A DNA stretch of 64,000 bases. Origin: Streptomyces sp. LUP47B (GTDB lineage Bacteria > Actinomycetota > Actinomycetes > Streptomycetales > Streptomycetaceae). Shown here piece after piece: positions 50,659 to 61,107 of the stretch. Under the pieces are notes generated by a model. The model did not search any database and was not told where the DNA came from. It saw nothing but the letters and a program-made list of their open reading frames with translations. Location: positions 248,512 through 312,511 of the forward strand of contig NZ_MJAH01000013.1 in the NCBI RefSeq assembly GCF_001746295.1, written 5' to 3'. Each line of letters begins with the position of its first letter. Within the stretch, counting starts at the first letter, position 1. Position numbers and translations under genes: made by a program.

Positions 50659-52020
50659 GTGGCTGATCTGTCACAGCTCGTGAAGGCGTACGACGTGCGC
50701 GGAGTCGTTCCCGACCAGTGGGACGAGACGCTGGCCGAGCTTTTCGGTGCCGCCTTCGTCCAGGTGACGGGGGCAAGCGCGATCGTGACCGGTCACGACA
50801 TGCGGCCCACGTCCCCGGGTCTGTCGCGGGCCTTCGCGCGTGGAGCGGCCGCCCGCGGCGTGGACGTCACCGAGATCGGCCTGTGCTCGACCGACCAGCT
50901 GTACTACGCCTCCGGCGCGCTGAACCTGCCGGGCGCGATGTTCACGGCCTCCCACAACCCCGCCCAGTACAACGGCATCAAGATGTCCCGGGCCGGCGCG
51001 GCCCCGGTCGGCCAGGACACCGGCCTCGCCGAGATCCGCGAACTGGTCGAGCGCTGGAGCGAGGCGGGCGCCCCGCAAGCGGCCGCGACAACCGGCACGA
51101 TCACGCAGCGGGACACGCTGGACGACTACGCGGCCCACCTGCGCTCCCTCGTCGACCTGACCTCCATCCGCCCCCTGAAGGTCGTCGTGGACGCGGGCAA
51201 CGGCATGGGTGGCCACACCGTCCCGACGGTGTTCGCGGGCCTGCCCCTGGACGTCGTCCCGATGTACTTCGAACTGGACGGCACGTTCCCGAACCACGAG
51301 GCCAACCCCCTCGACCCGGCGAACATCGTCGACCTACAGAAGCGGGTCCGTGAAGAGGGGGCCGACCTCGGCATCGCCTTCGACGGCGACGCGGACCGCT
51401 GCTTCGTCGTCGACGAGCGCGGAAACCCGGTCTCCCCGTCCGCCATCACCGCCCTGGTGGCCTCCCGCGAGCTCGCCCGGCACGGCGGCAAGGGCACGGT
51501 CATCCACAACCTGATCACGTCCTGGTCGGTCCCGGAGGTCGTCAAGGAGAACGGCGGCACACCGGTCCGCACGCGCGTGGGCCACTCCTTCATCAAGGCC
51601 GAGATGGCCAGAACCGGCGCGATATTCGGCGGCGAACACTCGGCGCACTACTACTTCAAGGACTTCTGGAACGCCGACACGGGCATGCTGGCGGCCCTCC
51701 ACGTCCTTGCCGCGCTGGGCGGCCAGGAAGGTCCGCTCTCGTCCCTGGTGGCGCAGTACGACCGTTACGTCGGCTCCGGCGAGATCAACTCCACGGTCGC
51801 CGACCAGACGGACCGCCTGGCCGCGATCAAGGCGGCCTACGAGGGCCAGGAGGGCGTACAGCTCGACGAACTCGACGGACTCACGGTCACCACCCCCGAC
51901 TGGTGGTTCAACGTCCGCCCGTCCAACACGGAGCCCCTCCTGCGCCTCAACGCGGAGGCGAGGGACGAGGCGACGACGGCGAAGATACGCGACGAGGTCC
52001 TGGCGATCATCAGAGCCTGA
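50659..52020 (+). CDS. manB: Phosphomannomutase/phosphoglucomutase (ManB)
   Basis: This 453-residue alpha-D-phosphohexomutase interconverts mannose-6-P and mannose-1-P. The active-site serine S98 is in MFTASHNPAQYNG, the Mg loop is DGDADR, the sugar-binding loop is GGEHSAHYYFKD, and the phosphate loop is RPSNTEPLLRLN. GTG 50659 is preferred to TTG 50653 because AAGGG then has normal spacing. It starts the manB, Trm112-like, SIS, manA block that feeds GDP-mannose synthesis. Confidence 0.94.
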   Translation: MADLSQLVKAYDVRGVVPDQWDETLAELFGAAFVQVTGASAIVTGHDMRPTSPGLSRAFARGAAARGVDVTEIGLCSTDQLYYASGALNLPGAMFTASHNPAQYNGIKMSRAGAAPVGQDTGLAEIRELVERWSEAGAPQAAATTGTITQRDTLDDYAAHLRSLVDLTSIRPLKVVVDAGNGMGGHTVPTVFAGLPLDVVPMYFELDGTFPNHEANPLDPANIVDLQKRVREEGADLGIAFDGDADRCFVVDERGNPVSPSAITALVASRELARHGGKGTVIHNLITSWSVPEVVKENGGTPVRTRVGHSFIKAEMARTGAIFGGEHSAHYYFKDFWNADTGMLAALHVLAALGGQEGPLSSLVAQYDRYVGSGEINSTVADQTDRLAAIKAAYEGQEGVQLDELDGLTVTTPDWWFNVRPSNTEPLLRLNAEARDEATTAKIRDEVLAIIRA

Positions 52021-52066
52021 CGGGAAGTCGGCTGCTGGGGGCGCAGGGGGCTGTGGCTTCAGGGAG

Positions 52067-52115
52067 GGGACGGGCAGGGGCGAGGGGGCGAAAGCCACGA
52101 CGCCGACCCCCGCCC
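52067..52115. repeat. Intergenic repeat GGGACGGGCAGGGGCG, copy B
   Basis: It matches 37002-37052 in sequence and order (GGGACGGGYAGGGGCG, then GGGGGCGAAA, CGACG and ACCCCCRCCC). It lies in the 194-bp gap between manB and the Trm112-like gene. Confidence 0.5.
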
Positions 52116-52214
52116 GCCGACCTTGCCCCAACCCCGGCGCCCTCCCTCTCCCCGGCGGTACCCTGACCAGGCACATCCGCACATGCAGCCGTATCGCCCC
52201 CGAAGGGAACCCCC

Positions 52215-52385
52215 ATGCCGCTCGAAGCCGGCCTCCTGGAGATCCTCGCCTGCCCGGCCTGTCACGCCCCCCTCAAGGAGCAGGACACCGAGCTGATCTG
52301 CACCGGCCAGGACTGCGGCCTGGCATACCCGGTCCGTGACGGCATCCCCGTCCTCCTCGTCGACGAGGCCCGCCGCCCCGCGTGA
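52215..52385 (+). CDS. Trm112-family small zinc-ribbon protein
   Basis: This 56-residue protein has C13-x2-C16 (LACPACHAPL) and C29-x4-C34, followed by LAYPVRDGIPVLLVDEA. This is the standard layout of the Trm112/YcaR family. RBS AAGGGA precedes ATG 52215. Family members bind and activate methyltransferases or act with lipid-A-type enzymes; in actinobacteria the gene is regularly found between manB and the SIS gene, and its role there is unknown. Confidence 0.9.
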   Translation: MPLEAGLLEILACPACHAPLKEQDTELICTGQDCGLAYPVRDGIPVLLVDEARRPA

Positions 52386-52541
52386 GCGCCCCGCTGCCGC
52401 CGTAGGCGGGACAGCGCCCCAGCTGCCGTAAGAGCGACAACGACACAGCGACCACCGGTGTCCCGGCCCCGCGCGACCGACGACCCGGCGAAGCGACAAC
52501 CCGGCGTCCCCGGAGACCCGGCGATCGGAGGCTGCCGCCCC

Positions 52542-53669
52542 ATGCTCGACGAATCGCTGCTAGACACCCCCGAGGCCCTCTCGGAGGCCGACCGCCGAGG
52601 CCTGCTCCGCGGCGCCGCAGAGGCCGGCGCCCGCGTCCGCACAGCGGCACGGCACGCAGCCGAGGCAGGGGTGAATGACCTCAAGCCCGACGGCCGCCCC
52701 CGTGCCGTCCTCATCGCGGGGCCCGGCGCCGCCGCCACCTGCGCCGCCGACCTCCTCGGCACACTCGCCGGCGCCGGCAGCCCCGTCACCCGCCTCGCCC
52801 CCACCGGAGTCGCCCCCGCCGCGGGTGCCCTGCGCTGGGAACTCCCCGGCTGGGCGGGCTCGGTCGACCTGCTTCTGATCGCCACTCCCGACGGCACCGA
52901 ACCGGGCCTGTCCCTGCTCGCCGACCAGGCCTACCGTCGCGGCTGCACCGTCGTCGCGGTGGCGCCCGGCCGTACCCCGCTCAGCGAGGCGGTCGAGGGC
53001 GCCCACGGCCTGTTCGTGCCCATGGCCACGGCCCCGTACGAGCAGGCCACACCCCTCACAGCATCCGCCCCCGGCGTCCTGTGGGCCCTGCTCACACCGC
53101 TCCTCGCGATCCTCGACCGCACCGGCCTGCTCACCGCCCCGCCCGACACGCTCGGGAAGATCGCCGACCGCCTCGACCACATCGCCGAGCGCTGCGGCCC
53201 CGCCATCGCGACCTACAGCAACCCGGCCAAAACCCTCGCCTCCGAACTTTTCGACGCGCTCCCGGTGATCTGGACCGAGGGCACCTCCGCAGGGCCCGCG
53301 GGCCGTCGTTTCGCCGCCGCCCTCGCCGAGCTCTCCGGCCGCCCCGCCGTGGTCTTCGAACTGCCCGAGGCACTCGACGCGCACAGCACGCTGCTCGCTG
53401 GGCCGCTGGCCGCCGGCGCCGATCCGGACGACTTCTTCCGCGACCGCGTCGAGGAAGCTCCCGCGCTGCACGCTCGCGTGGTGCTCCTTCGCGACCGTCC
53501 GATCGGCGGTCTCAGCGCCGCTCCGGCCGCCCGTGAACTGGCCCTCGGCCACGACACGCCGATCAGCGAGCTGGAACCGGAGCCCGGCGGCGAGATCGAG
53601 ACCCTCGCGGAACTGATCGCCGTCACCGATTTCGCCGCCGTTTACCTGGCGCTCGCCTCGGGGGCCTGA
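52542..53669 (+). CDS. SIS-domain phosphosugar isomerase-like protein
   Basis: In this 375-residue protein the N-terminal SIS domain has IAGPGAAATCAADLLGTL and LLIATPDGTEPGLSLLADQAYRRG, and the second half (FDALPVIWTEG; LGHDTPISELEPEPGGEIETLAELIAVTDFAAVYLALASG) follows the bifunctional phosphoglucose/phosphomannose isomerase layout. ATG 52542 is chosen from the family start MLDESLLD, with GGAGG 13 bases upstream. It may isomerise a hexose phosphate or act as regulator of ManA. It is adjacent to manA and surely coexpressed. Confidence 0.85.
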   Translation: MLDESLLDTPEALSEADRRGLLRGAAEAGARVRTAARHAAEAGVNDLKPDGRPRAVLIAGPGAAATCAADLLGTLAGAGSPVTRLAPTGVAPAAGALRWELPGWAGSVDLLLIATPDGTEPGLSLLADQAYRRGCTVVAVAPGRTPLSEAVEGAHGLFVPMATAPYEQATPLTASAPGVLWALLTPLLAILDRTGLLTAPPDTLGKIADRLDHIAERCGPAIATYSNPAKTLASELFDALPVIWTEGTSAGPAGRRFAAALAELSGRPAVVFELPEALDAHSTLLAGPLAAGADPDDFFRDRVEEAPALHARVVLLRDRPIGGLSAAPAARELALGHDTPISELEPEPGGEIETLAELIAVTDFAAVYLALASGA

Positions 53670-53714
53670 CGTTGCCCAGGACGCCCTGATCGCCGTATGT
53701 ACAGAAAGAGCCTG

Positions 53715-54866
53715 ATGGACCGCCTCGACAACACCGTCCGCCCCTACGCGTGGGGTTCCACCACCGCCATCCCCGAACTCCTCGGCGTCCGGCCGACCGG
53801 TGAACCGCAGGCGGAGATGTGGATGGGCGCCCACCCGGGAGCTCCTTCACGCACCGGCCGGGGCACCCTCGTCGAGGTCATCGCCGCGGACCCGGCGCAG
53901 GAGCTCGGCGCCGAGGCCGTCGCCAAGTTCGGCCCCCGGCTGCCCTTCCTGCTCAAGATCCTCGCCGCGGGCGCCCCGCTCTCCCTTCAGGTGCACCCCG
54001 ACCTCGCCCAGGCGAAAGAGGGTTACGACGACGAGGAGCGCCGTGGCATCCCCGTGGACGCGGGCCACCGCAACTACAAGGACGCCAATCACAAGCCCGA
54101 ACTGATCTGCGCGCTCACCGAGTTCGACGGCCTGTGCGGCTTCCGTGAACCCGCGCGCGCGGCCGAACTGCTCGACGCGCTCCGTGTGGACTCCCTCAAG
54201 CCGTACGTCGACCTCCTGCACGCCCACCCAGAGGAGGCGGCCCTGCGGGAGGTCCTGACGGCCGTCCTGACCGCCGACCGCGCGGAGATGGCCCACACGG
54301 TCACCGAGGCCGCGGCCGCCTGCGCCCGCCTCGGCGGCGACCACGCCCCGTACGCCGACATCGCCCACCACTACCCGGGCGACCCGGGCGTCATCGCCGC
54401 GATGCTCCTCAACCACGTCCGACTCCAGCCCGGCGAGGCACTGTTCCTCGGCGCAGGCATCCCGCACGCCTATCTGAGCGGCCTCGGCGTCGAGATCATG
54501 GCCAACTCCGACAACGTCCTGCGCTGCGGCCTGACCCCCAAGCACGTCGACGTCCCCGAACTCCTGCGCATCGTCCGCTTCGAGGCCGCCGACCCGGGCG
54601 TTCTCCGCCCCGAGGCGTCTCCCGACGGCGAGGAGGTCTACGAGACCCCCATCGACGAGTTCCGACTCTCCCGCTACGTCCTTCCCGAAGGCGGCGCCAC
54701 CCACGACCTGACCCGCCCGACCCCACAGATCCTGCTCTGCACGGCAGGTTCCGTGCGAGCCGGGGAACACGAACTGAGCCCCGGCCAGTCGGTGTTCGTA
54801 CCGGCGGGCGAGAAGGCCGAGGTGTCCGGTACGGGCACGGTCTTCCGGGCAACGGTGATCGTGTGA
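53715..54866 (+). CDS. manA: Mannose-6-phosphate isomerase, class I (ManA)
   Basis: This 383-residue zinc enzyme converts fructose-6-P to mannose-6-P. Metal-binding positions are seen in LQVHPD and KPELICAL, with the later FLGAGIPHAYLSGLGVEIMANSDNVLRCG. ATG 53715 (MDRLDNTVRPYAWGS) matches the family start and has AAAGAG upstream. It lies 45 bp after the SIS gene. It completes the route to mannose-1-P with ManB. Confidence 0.94.
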   Translation: MDRLDNTVRPYAWGSTTAIPELLGVRPTGEPQAEMWMGAHPGAPSRTGRGTLVEVIAADPAQELGAEAVAKFGPRLPFLLKILAAGAPLSLQVHPDLAQAKEGYDDEERRGIPVDAGHRNYKDANHKPELICALTEFDGLCGFREPARAAELLDALRVDSLKPYVDLLHAHPEEAALREVLTAVLTADRAEMAHTVTEAAAACARLGGDHAPYADIAHHYPGDPGVIAAMLLNHVRLQPGEALFLGAGIPHAYLSGLGVEIMANSDNVLRCGLTPKHVDVPELLRIVRFEAADPGVLRPEASPDGEEVYETPIDEFRLSRYVLPEGGATHDLTRPTPQILLCTAGSVRAGEHELSPGQSVFVPAGEKAEVSGTGTVFRATVIV

Positions 54867-55012
54867 CCGTGACGTGTGATCGTATGACCGGGCCTGTGGA
54901 CGGCTGAGACGGCCGTGCCGGACGGGGCTGCAAGAATGGCTCCCACGGCAAAGGACGGGCAAAGGCCTGGACGGGCGTAGAGGCACTTGAGGCGAAGGGA
55001 CAACGCGAGCAG

Positions 55013-55996
55013 ATGAGCGCGTCAGGCGGAACCAGGGCGATCGTGGCGGCACTCGGCGCCAACCTCGCGATCGCGGCATCGAAGTTCGTGGCGTTCGCGT
55101 TCAGCGGCTCCTCGTCGATGCTCGCCGAGGGCGTGCACTCCCTCGCCGACTCCGGAAACCAGTTCCTGCTGCTGGTCGGCGGCAAGAAGGCCCAGCGCGA
55201 GGCCACCCCGCAACACCCCTTCGGGTACGGCCGCGAGCGTTACATCTACGCCTTCCTGGTCTCGATCGTCCTCTTCTCGGTCGGCGGCATGTTCGCCGTC
55301 TACGAGGGCTACGAGAAGATCAAGCACCCGCACGAGATCGAGCACTGGTACTGGCCGGTGGGCGTCCTCATCTTCGCGATCATCGCCGAGGGCTTCTCCT
55401 TCCGGACGGCCATCAAGGAGTCCAACCCGCTGCGCGGCGACCTCTCCTGGAAGGAGTTCGTGCGCCGCGCCAAGGCACCCGAGCTCCCGGTCGTCCTCCT
55501 GGAGGACTTCGGCGCGCTCGTCGGCCTGGTCCTCGCCCTCGGCGGCGTCGGCCTGGCCCTGCTCACCGGCGACGGCGTCTGGGACGGCATCGGCACCCTC
55601 TGCATCGGCATCCTGCTCATCCTGATCGCCCTCGTCCTGGCGGCGGAGACCAAGTCCCTGCTGCTCGGTGAGGCCGCCGGCCTCGAGGCGGTCCAGAAGA
55701 TCGAGGCCGCGATCGTCGACGGCCGCACCGTCACCGGCATCATCCACATGCGCACGCTCCACCTCGGCCCCGAGGAACTGCTCATCGCCGCCAAGATCGC
55801 CGTCCAGCACGACGACACGGCCGCCGAGGTCGCCTCCGCGATCAACGCCGCCGAGTCCCGCATCCGCGAGGCCGTCCCGATCGCCCGCGTCATCTACCTG
55901 GAGCCCGACATCTACAGCGAGACCGAGGCCGCCAAGGGTGCCGACCGGGAGGCGACCCCCGGGGGACCGGCACAGCAGCCGGCGCCCGGCCACTGA
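55013..55996 (+). CDS. Cation diffusion facilitator family transporter
   Basis: In this 327-residue protein the membrane part (about 8-215, six helices) shows the CDF pattern SGSSSMLAEGVHSLADSGNQ and HPFGYGRERYIY in the first loop. A cytosolic C-terminal domain (about 225-300) follows, then a disordered tail. It exports divalent metals such as Zn or Fe by proton antiport. The long loop between helices 3 and 4 (SFRTAIKESNPLRGDLSWKE) is typical of the large-loop bacterial subfamily. Confidence 0.9.
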   Translation: MSASGGTRAIVAALGANLAIAASKFVAFAFSGSSSMLAEGVHSLADSGNQFLLLVGGKKAQREATPQHPFGYGRERYIYAFLVSIVLFSVGGMFAVYEGYEKIKHPHEIEHWYWPVGVLIFAIIAEGFSFRTAIKESNPLRGDLSWKEFVRRAKAPELPVVLLEDFGALVGLVLALGGVGLALLTGDGVWDGIGTLCIGILLILIALVLAAETKSLLLGEAAGLEAVQKIEAAIVDGRTVTGIIHMRTLHLGPEELLIAAKIAVQHDDTAAEVASAINAAESRIREAVPIARVIYLEPDIYSETEAAKGADREATPGGPAQQPAPGH

Positions 55997-56027
55997 GACT
56001 CTGCCGAACGTCTTTTGTCCTGTACTA

Positions 56028-56064
56028 CGACGGGGCCCGCCGACCTTCTCGGCGGGCCCCGTCG
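56028..56064. terminator. Perfect 16-bp bidirectional terminator
   Basis: The arms CGACGGGGCCCGCCGA (56028-56043) and its exact complement (56049-56064) pair over a five-base loop. It serves the convergent CDF and PTS genes. Confidence 0.9.
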
Positions 56065-56083
56065 GTTCTCGGCGCTCCGGCGG

Positions 56084-58282
56084 CTACCGGACCTCGCTCA
56101 GCACCTCCAGCACCGCGCCCTCGTCCGGCGCCGCGATGAGCCGCTCCCGGAACCCGGGGTCCGTCAGCCTGCGCGACAACAGCGCCAGGATCCGCAGGTG
56201 TTCATCGCCCGCGGCCGCCTCCGGCACGGAGATCATGAAGACCAGCCTGGCCTTCGTACCGTCCAGCGAACCCCACTCGACACCCTCGGCGGACCGCGCG
56301 AACCCGACGACGGGCGCGGTCACCGCATCCGTCTTGGCGTGCGGAATCGCGATCTCCTCCCCGAGCCCGGTGGTTCCCTGCTCCTCCCGCCGCAAGGCGG
56401 TGGCGACCAGTTCGTCGAGATCCGCCACCTTCCCGGTCCGGGCGAGCAGCTCAGCCATCTCCCGGATGGCGGCCTCCTTGTCGCGGGCGTCGAGGGCGAC
56501 CTTCACGGTCCGCTCGGTGAGATAGCCGGAGAGAACATCGCCGTCGGTTTCGGCCGTGGGGGTGCCGGCGGCTTTGGTGCCGACACCGGTATCGGTGTCA
56601 GCGCCCGCTCCCGCAGCCCCACCAGCACCGGCGTCGGCTTTGTCGTCGGCGCCCCCGATGTTCCGCGTCCCGGTCGGTGCCGCCTCCGTGGCGGGCACGC
56701 TCGACGAGGCCACGACCCGCTGCGCCGCCACAGCACCGGCGGCTCCACCGGCCGCCGCACCGACGCCCACCCCGACCAGCGCGGGCTCGAGCGGTTCGGC
56801 CACGCTCAGTCCGGGCACCGGTGCCGCACTGTTGCGCCTCCGCTCGCTGACGTCGACCAACGTGACCGTCGTCAGCGCGGTGACCGCGGTGCCGATCAGC
56901 ACGGCCACGAAGAACATCGGCACCCCGCTCACCGCACCCAACACCGCCACGATCGGCCCGCCGTGCGGCACCGCGTCCTCGACCCCGGCCACACCGGCGA
57001 TGGCGCCGGCCACCGCGCCGCCGAGCATGTTGGCCGGAATCACCTGTGCGGGCCGCGCCGCCGCGAACGGGATCGCACCCTCGGAGATGCCGAAACAGCC
57101 CATGAACAACGCGGCCAGGCCGGTCTCCCGCTCCTGCTCGGTGTAGAGGCGTTTGCGTATCAAGGTCGCCAGTCCCTGCCCGAGCGGCATGACCGGGATC
57201 GCGGCCGCGCACATGCCCATGACCGTCTGGTTGCCGGTCGCGATCAGCCCGGTGCCGAACAGGAAGGCCGTCTTGTTGACCGGCCCGCCCATGTCGAACG
57301 CGATCATGAGCCCCAGAATCGCGCCCAGCAGGATCGCGCTCGTGCCCGTCATTCCGCTGAGCCAGTCGGTGAGGTGCTCGAACACCCAGGAGATCGGCTT
57401 CCCGATCACGTAGATGAAGAACAGCCCCAGAGCCGTGGTCGCCACGATCGGGATCACGATGATCGGCATGATCGGCCGCACGAACTTCGGGACCTTGACC
57501 TTCTTGATCCACAGCACCAGATACCCGGCGAGGAACCCGGTCACGATCGCCCCGATGAACCCGGCGCCCGCCTTCGAGTCGTACAGGTCGCCCGTGTTCG
57601 CGATCCAGCCACCGATCATGCCGGGCACGAGGGCGGGCCGGTCCCCGATGGCGTAGGCGATGTAGCCGGACAGGATCGGCACCATCAGCGTGAAGCCGAT
57701 GACGCCGATGTTGTTGATGTCCATCCAGAAGGAGTCCTTCGGGATGACCAGACCGCCGGACGGGTCGGTGTGCCCGCCGAGCGAGAGCGAGATCGCGATC
57801 AGCAGCCCGCCGACCACCACGAACGGGATCATGTAGCTGACCCCGTTCATCAGCGCCTTGTACGCGACGCTCCGCTCCTTGCCGCCGCCCGATGCCGAAG
57901 CGGCCGGGGTGGCGCCCGCCGTGTGCACCGGCGCGGACCGCACCCGTTCGATCAACTGTTCAGGGTGGCGGATCCCCTCCGCCACGCCCACGGTCAGAAC
58001 GCGCTTGCCCACGAAACGGCTCAGGTCCACGTCCTTGTCCGCGGCGATGATGACGCCGTCTGCGGTGTTGACATCGTTGTCATCTAGTACGTTTTCAGCC
58101 CCGATCGAGCCCTGGGTCTCCACCTTCATGTCGATGCCACGGCTCGCGGCGGCCTGCGTGAGCTTCTCCGCGGCCATGTATGTGTGGGCGATGCCGGTCG
58201 GGCACGCGGTCACCGCGAGCAGCTTCAACCGCTGCCGCTCGCTGCCGCCGCCGGTGTGGGGAGGTCCGGCCGGACTGGTCAC
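56084..58282 (-). CDS. fruA: Fructose-specific PTS permease, fused IIB-IIC-IIA
   Basis: This 732-residue protein imports and phosphorylates fructose. The IIB domain (about 20-115) has the phospho-Cys C27 in TACPTGIAHTYMAA. IIC (about 135-485) is multi-pass. IIA (about 590-732) has the phospho-His in IAIPHAKTDAV. A 90-residue Gly/Ala linker joins IIC to IIA. GTG 58282 has AGGAGATC. Unlike many fru loci there is no fruK or fruR next to it here. A palindrome lies in its promoter region. Confidence 0.93.
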   Translation of the reverse strand: MTSPAGPPHTGGGSERQRLKLLAVTACPTGIAHTYMAAEKLTQAAASRGIDMKVETQGSIGAENVLDDNDVNTADGVIIAADKDVDLSRFVGKRVLTVGVAEGIRHPEQLIERVRSAPVHTAGATPAASASGGGKERSVAYKALMNGVSYMIPFVVVGGLLIAISLSLGGHTDPSGGLVIPKDSFWMDINNIGVIGFTLMVPILSGYIAYAIGDRPALVPGMIGGWIANTGDLYDSKAGAGFIGAIVTGFLAGYLVLWIKKVKVPKFVRPIMPIIVIPIVATTALGLFFIYVIGKPISWVFEHLTDWLSGMTGTSAILLGAILGLMIAFDMGGPVNKTAFLFGTGLIATGNQTVMGMCAAAIPVMPLGQGLATLIRKRLYTEQERETGLAALFMGCFGISEGAIPFAAARPAQVIPANMLGGAVAGAIAGVAGVEDAVPHGGPIVAVLGAVSGVPMFFVAVLIGTAVTALTTVTLVDVSERRRNSAAPVPGLSVAEPLEPALVGVGVGAAAGGAAGAVAAQRVVASSSVPATEAAPTGTRNIGGADDKADAGAGGAAGAGADTDTGVGTKAAGTPTAETDGDVLSGYLTERTVKVALDARDKEAAIREMAELLARTGKVADLDELVATALRREEQGTTGLGEEIAIPHAKTDAVTAPVVGFARSAEGVEWGSLDGTKARLVFMISVPEAAAGDEHLRILALLSRRLTDPGFRERLIAAPDEGAVLEVLSEVR

Positions 58283-58771
58283 GTCGATCTCCTAACGCCG
58301 TTGTCACGCGGAAACGCCGTCCCGGACGCCCCGCAAGATCGATCGGATCTTCCGATCTCTTCGCATCCTCCGTCACCTGCCCAGACCACCCGAGAACCAA
58401 AAGTTCCTGGATGACTGGCCTGTCGTCTCCTGTCCCGCAGCTCGCAGGCCCGTTGTCACCACAGCCAGGGCACGGTGTCAGGACGAGCGACGGCACCCCT
58501 TCGACGTCCCGGACGGCCGGCCATGATCGGCCTGATGTATGCGGAGGCGGACTGGGGTGCCCCGGCCGACCGGTGTAGCTTGGGACGGAGCCAGACGTCG
58601 CTGCTGATGGCGGTCGGGCGGTCCGCACGCGGGCCGACCGAGGGAGAGAGGGCCTCCGACGGACTGCGCTGCGCGCACCGGGCATGCCTGTGTCCTCTTC
58701 GGGCACCCCTGTGTCCGCCGCCGCGCAGACCAGCAGTACCACCGCGCCCCAAATCCGAGGAGCAGCTCGTA
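58283..58771. other. 489-bp divergent region between fruA and ahcY
   Basis: I see no convincing gene in this stretch. Beyond the fruA operator candidate it holds dense GC-rich sequence before ahcY, with only the ahcY RBS recognisable. Confidence 0.5.
58341..58357. promoter_or_regulatory. Candidate operator upstream of fruA
   Basis: A perfect inverted repeat GATCGGA-tct-TCCGATC lies 59 bp upstream of the fruA start, extended by imperfect AGATCG/CGATCT. Position and symmetry suit a sugar repressor. Regulator unknown. Confidence 0.45.
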
Positions 58772-60229
<1,458 letters not shown>

Positions 60230-60258
60230 GCCGTAAGGCACAGCAGCAGACCCTCCGA

Positions 60259-60293
60259 GGCAGGCCCCCGCACCCCCGTGTCGGGGGCCTGCC
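60259..60293 (+). terminator. Hairpin terminator of ahcY
   Basis: The stem GGCAGGCCCCCG (60259-60270) pairs with CGGGGGCCTGCC (60282-60293) and is followed by CCTTT. Confidence 0.88.
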
Positions 60294-60378
60294 CCTTTGG
60301 CCTTGTGACCCTCTCTCCGCCTTGCGCCCCCGCCGTGTGACCGTCAGGCCGGACAGCCCGTCAGAACCCAGGACCCCC

Positions 60379-61008
60379 ATGCCCCGCGGCCGCTATTCGC
60401 TCCACGATCCGCACGATCACACCCCCCTCGCAGAAGAACACTTCCAGTGCGCCCCCGGCCCGTCCGGTTGGCGCTACGTCTCCCAACTCACCACTCCCGC
60501 CGACGATCACAGCGGCTCGGTCGACCTCACCCTCGACGAACTCGGCCGCCCCATCCGCCTCGAACTGCATGCCGCGAGCTGGCAGGTGCGCGGTGCCGCG
60601 CTCGACGGCGTCACCTGGGTCCGCACCGACCCCACCGGGGCCCACGCCACGGAAGGCAATGTCGCCGCCCATGCCTTCACCGGCACGTCCCCCGCGTTCC
60701 TCGTCGCCACCACCCGTCTCCTGCGCCTCACCCCCTCCGCATCAGCAACCCGCGTACGCCTCGTGGCCTTCACGGACCCCGTCCTCGCCCCGCGCACCGT
60801 GGACCAGTCCTGGACCTTGCTGAAAAGAGAAGCACACGCCACTGACAACGGCCCGCTGACCGTGGAGGAATACCAGGTCACAGCCCTGGACACAGGCGAA
60901 CAGCACATCGTGCACATCGCCGGCGACGTGGTTCTCGCGGCCCCCGGGATCGAGCTGGAGGACCTCGAATCACCGCCGTCGACGTTCCCCGCACCGCCGC
61001 TGGACTGA
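60379..61008 (+). CDS. Conserved hypothetical protein
   Basis: This 209-residue soluble protein appears beta-rich (SGWRYVSQLTTPADDHSGSVDLTLDELGRPIRLEL; VRGAALDGVTWVRTDP). The repeated up-down strands suggest a lipid- or ligand-binding barrel, but I do not recognise the family. It has no signal peptide, Cys or catalytic motif. The RBS before ATG 60379 is weak (AGGAC). It is probably a separate unit after the ahcY terminator. Confidence 0.7.
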   Translation: MPRGRYSLHDPHDHTPLAEEHFQCAPGPSGWRYVSQLTTPADDHSGSVDLTLDELGRPIRLELHAASWQVRGAALDGVTWVRTDPTGAHATEGNVAAHAFTGTSPAFLVATTRLLRLTPSASATRVRLVAFTDPVLAPRTVDQSWTLLKREAHATDNGPLTVEEYQVTALDTGEQHIVHIAGDVVLAAPGIELEDLESPPSTFPAPPLD

Positions 61009-61107
61009 AGCGACTTCAGCGGGTGTCCGCTTCAGCACACGACACCAGCGGCACGCGGTAACCCCCAGGACGGTCACCGACTCTGAGGCGCCTGGCAACC
61101 CGCGGAA

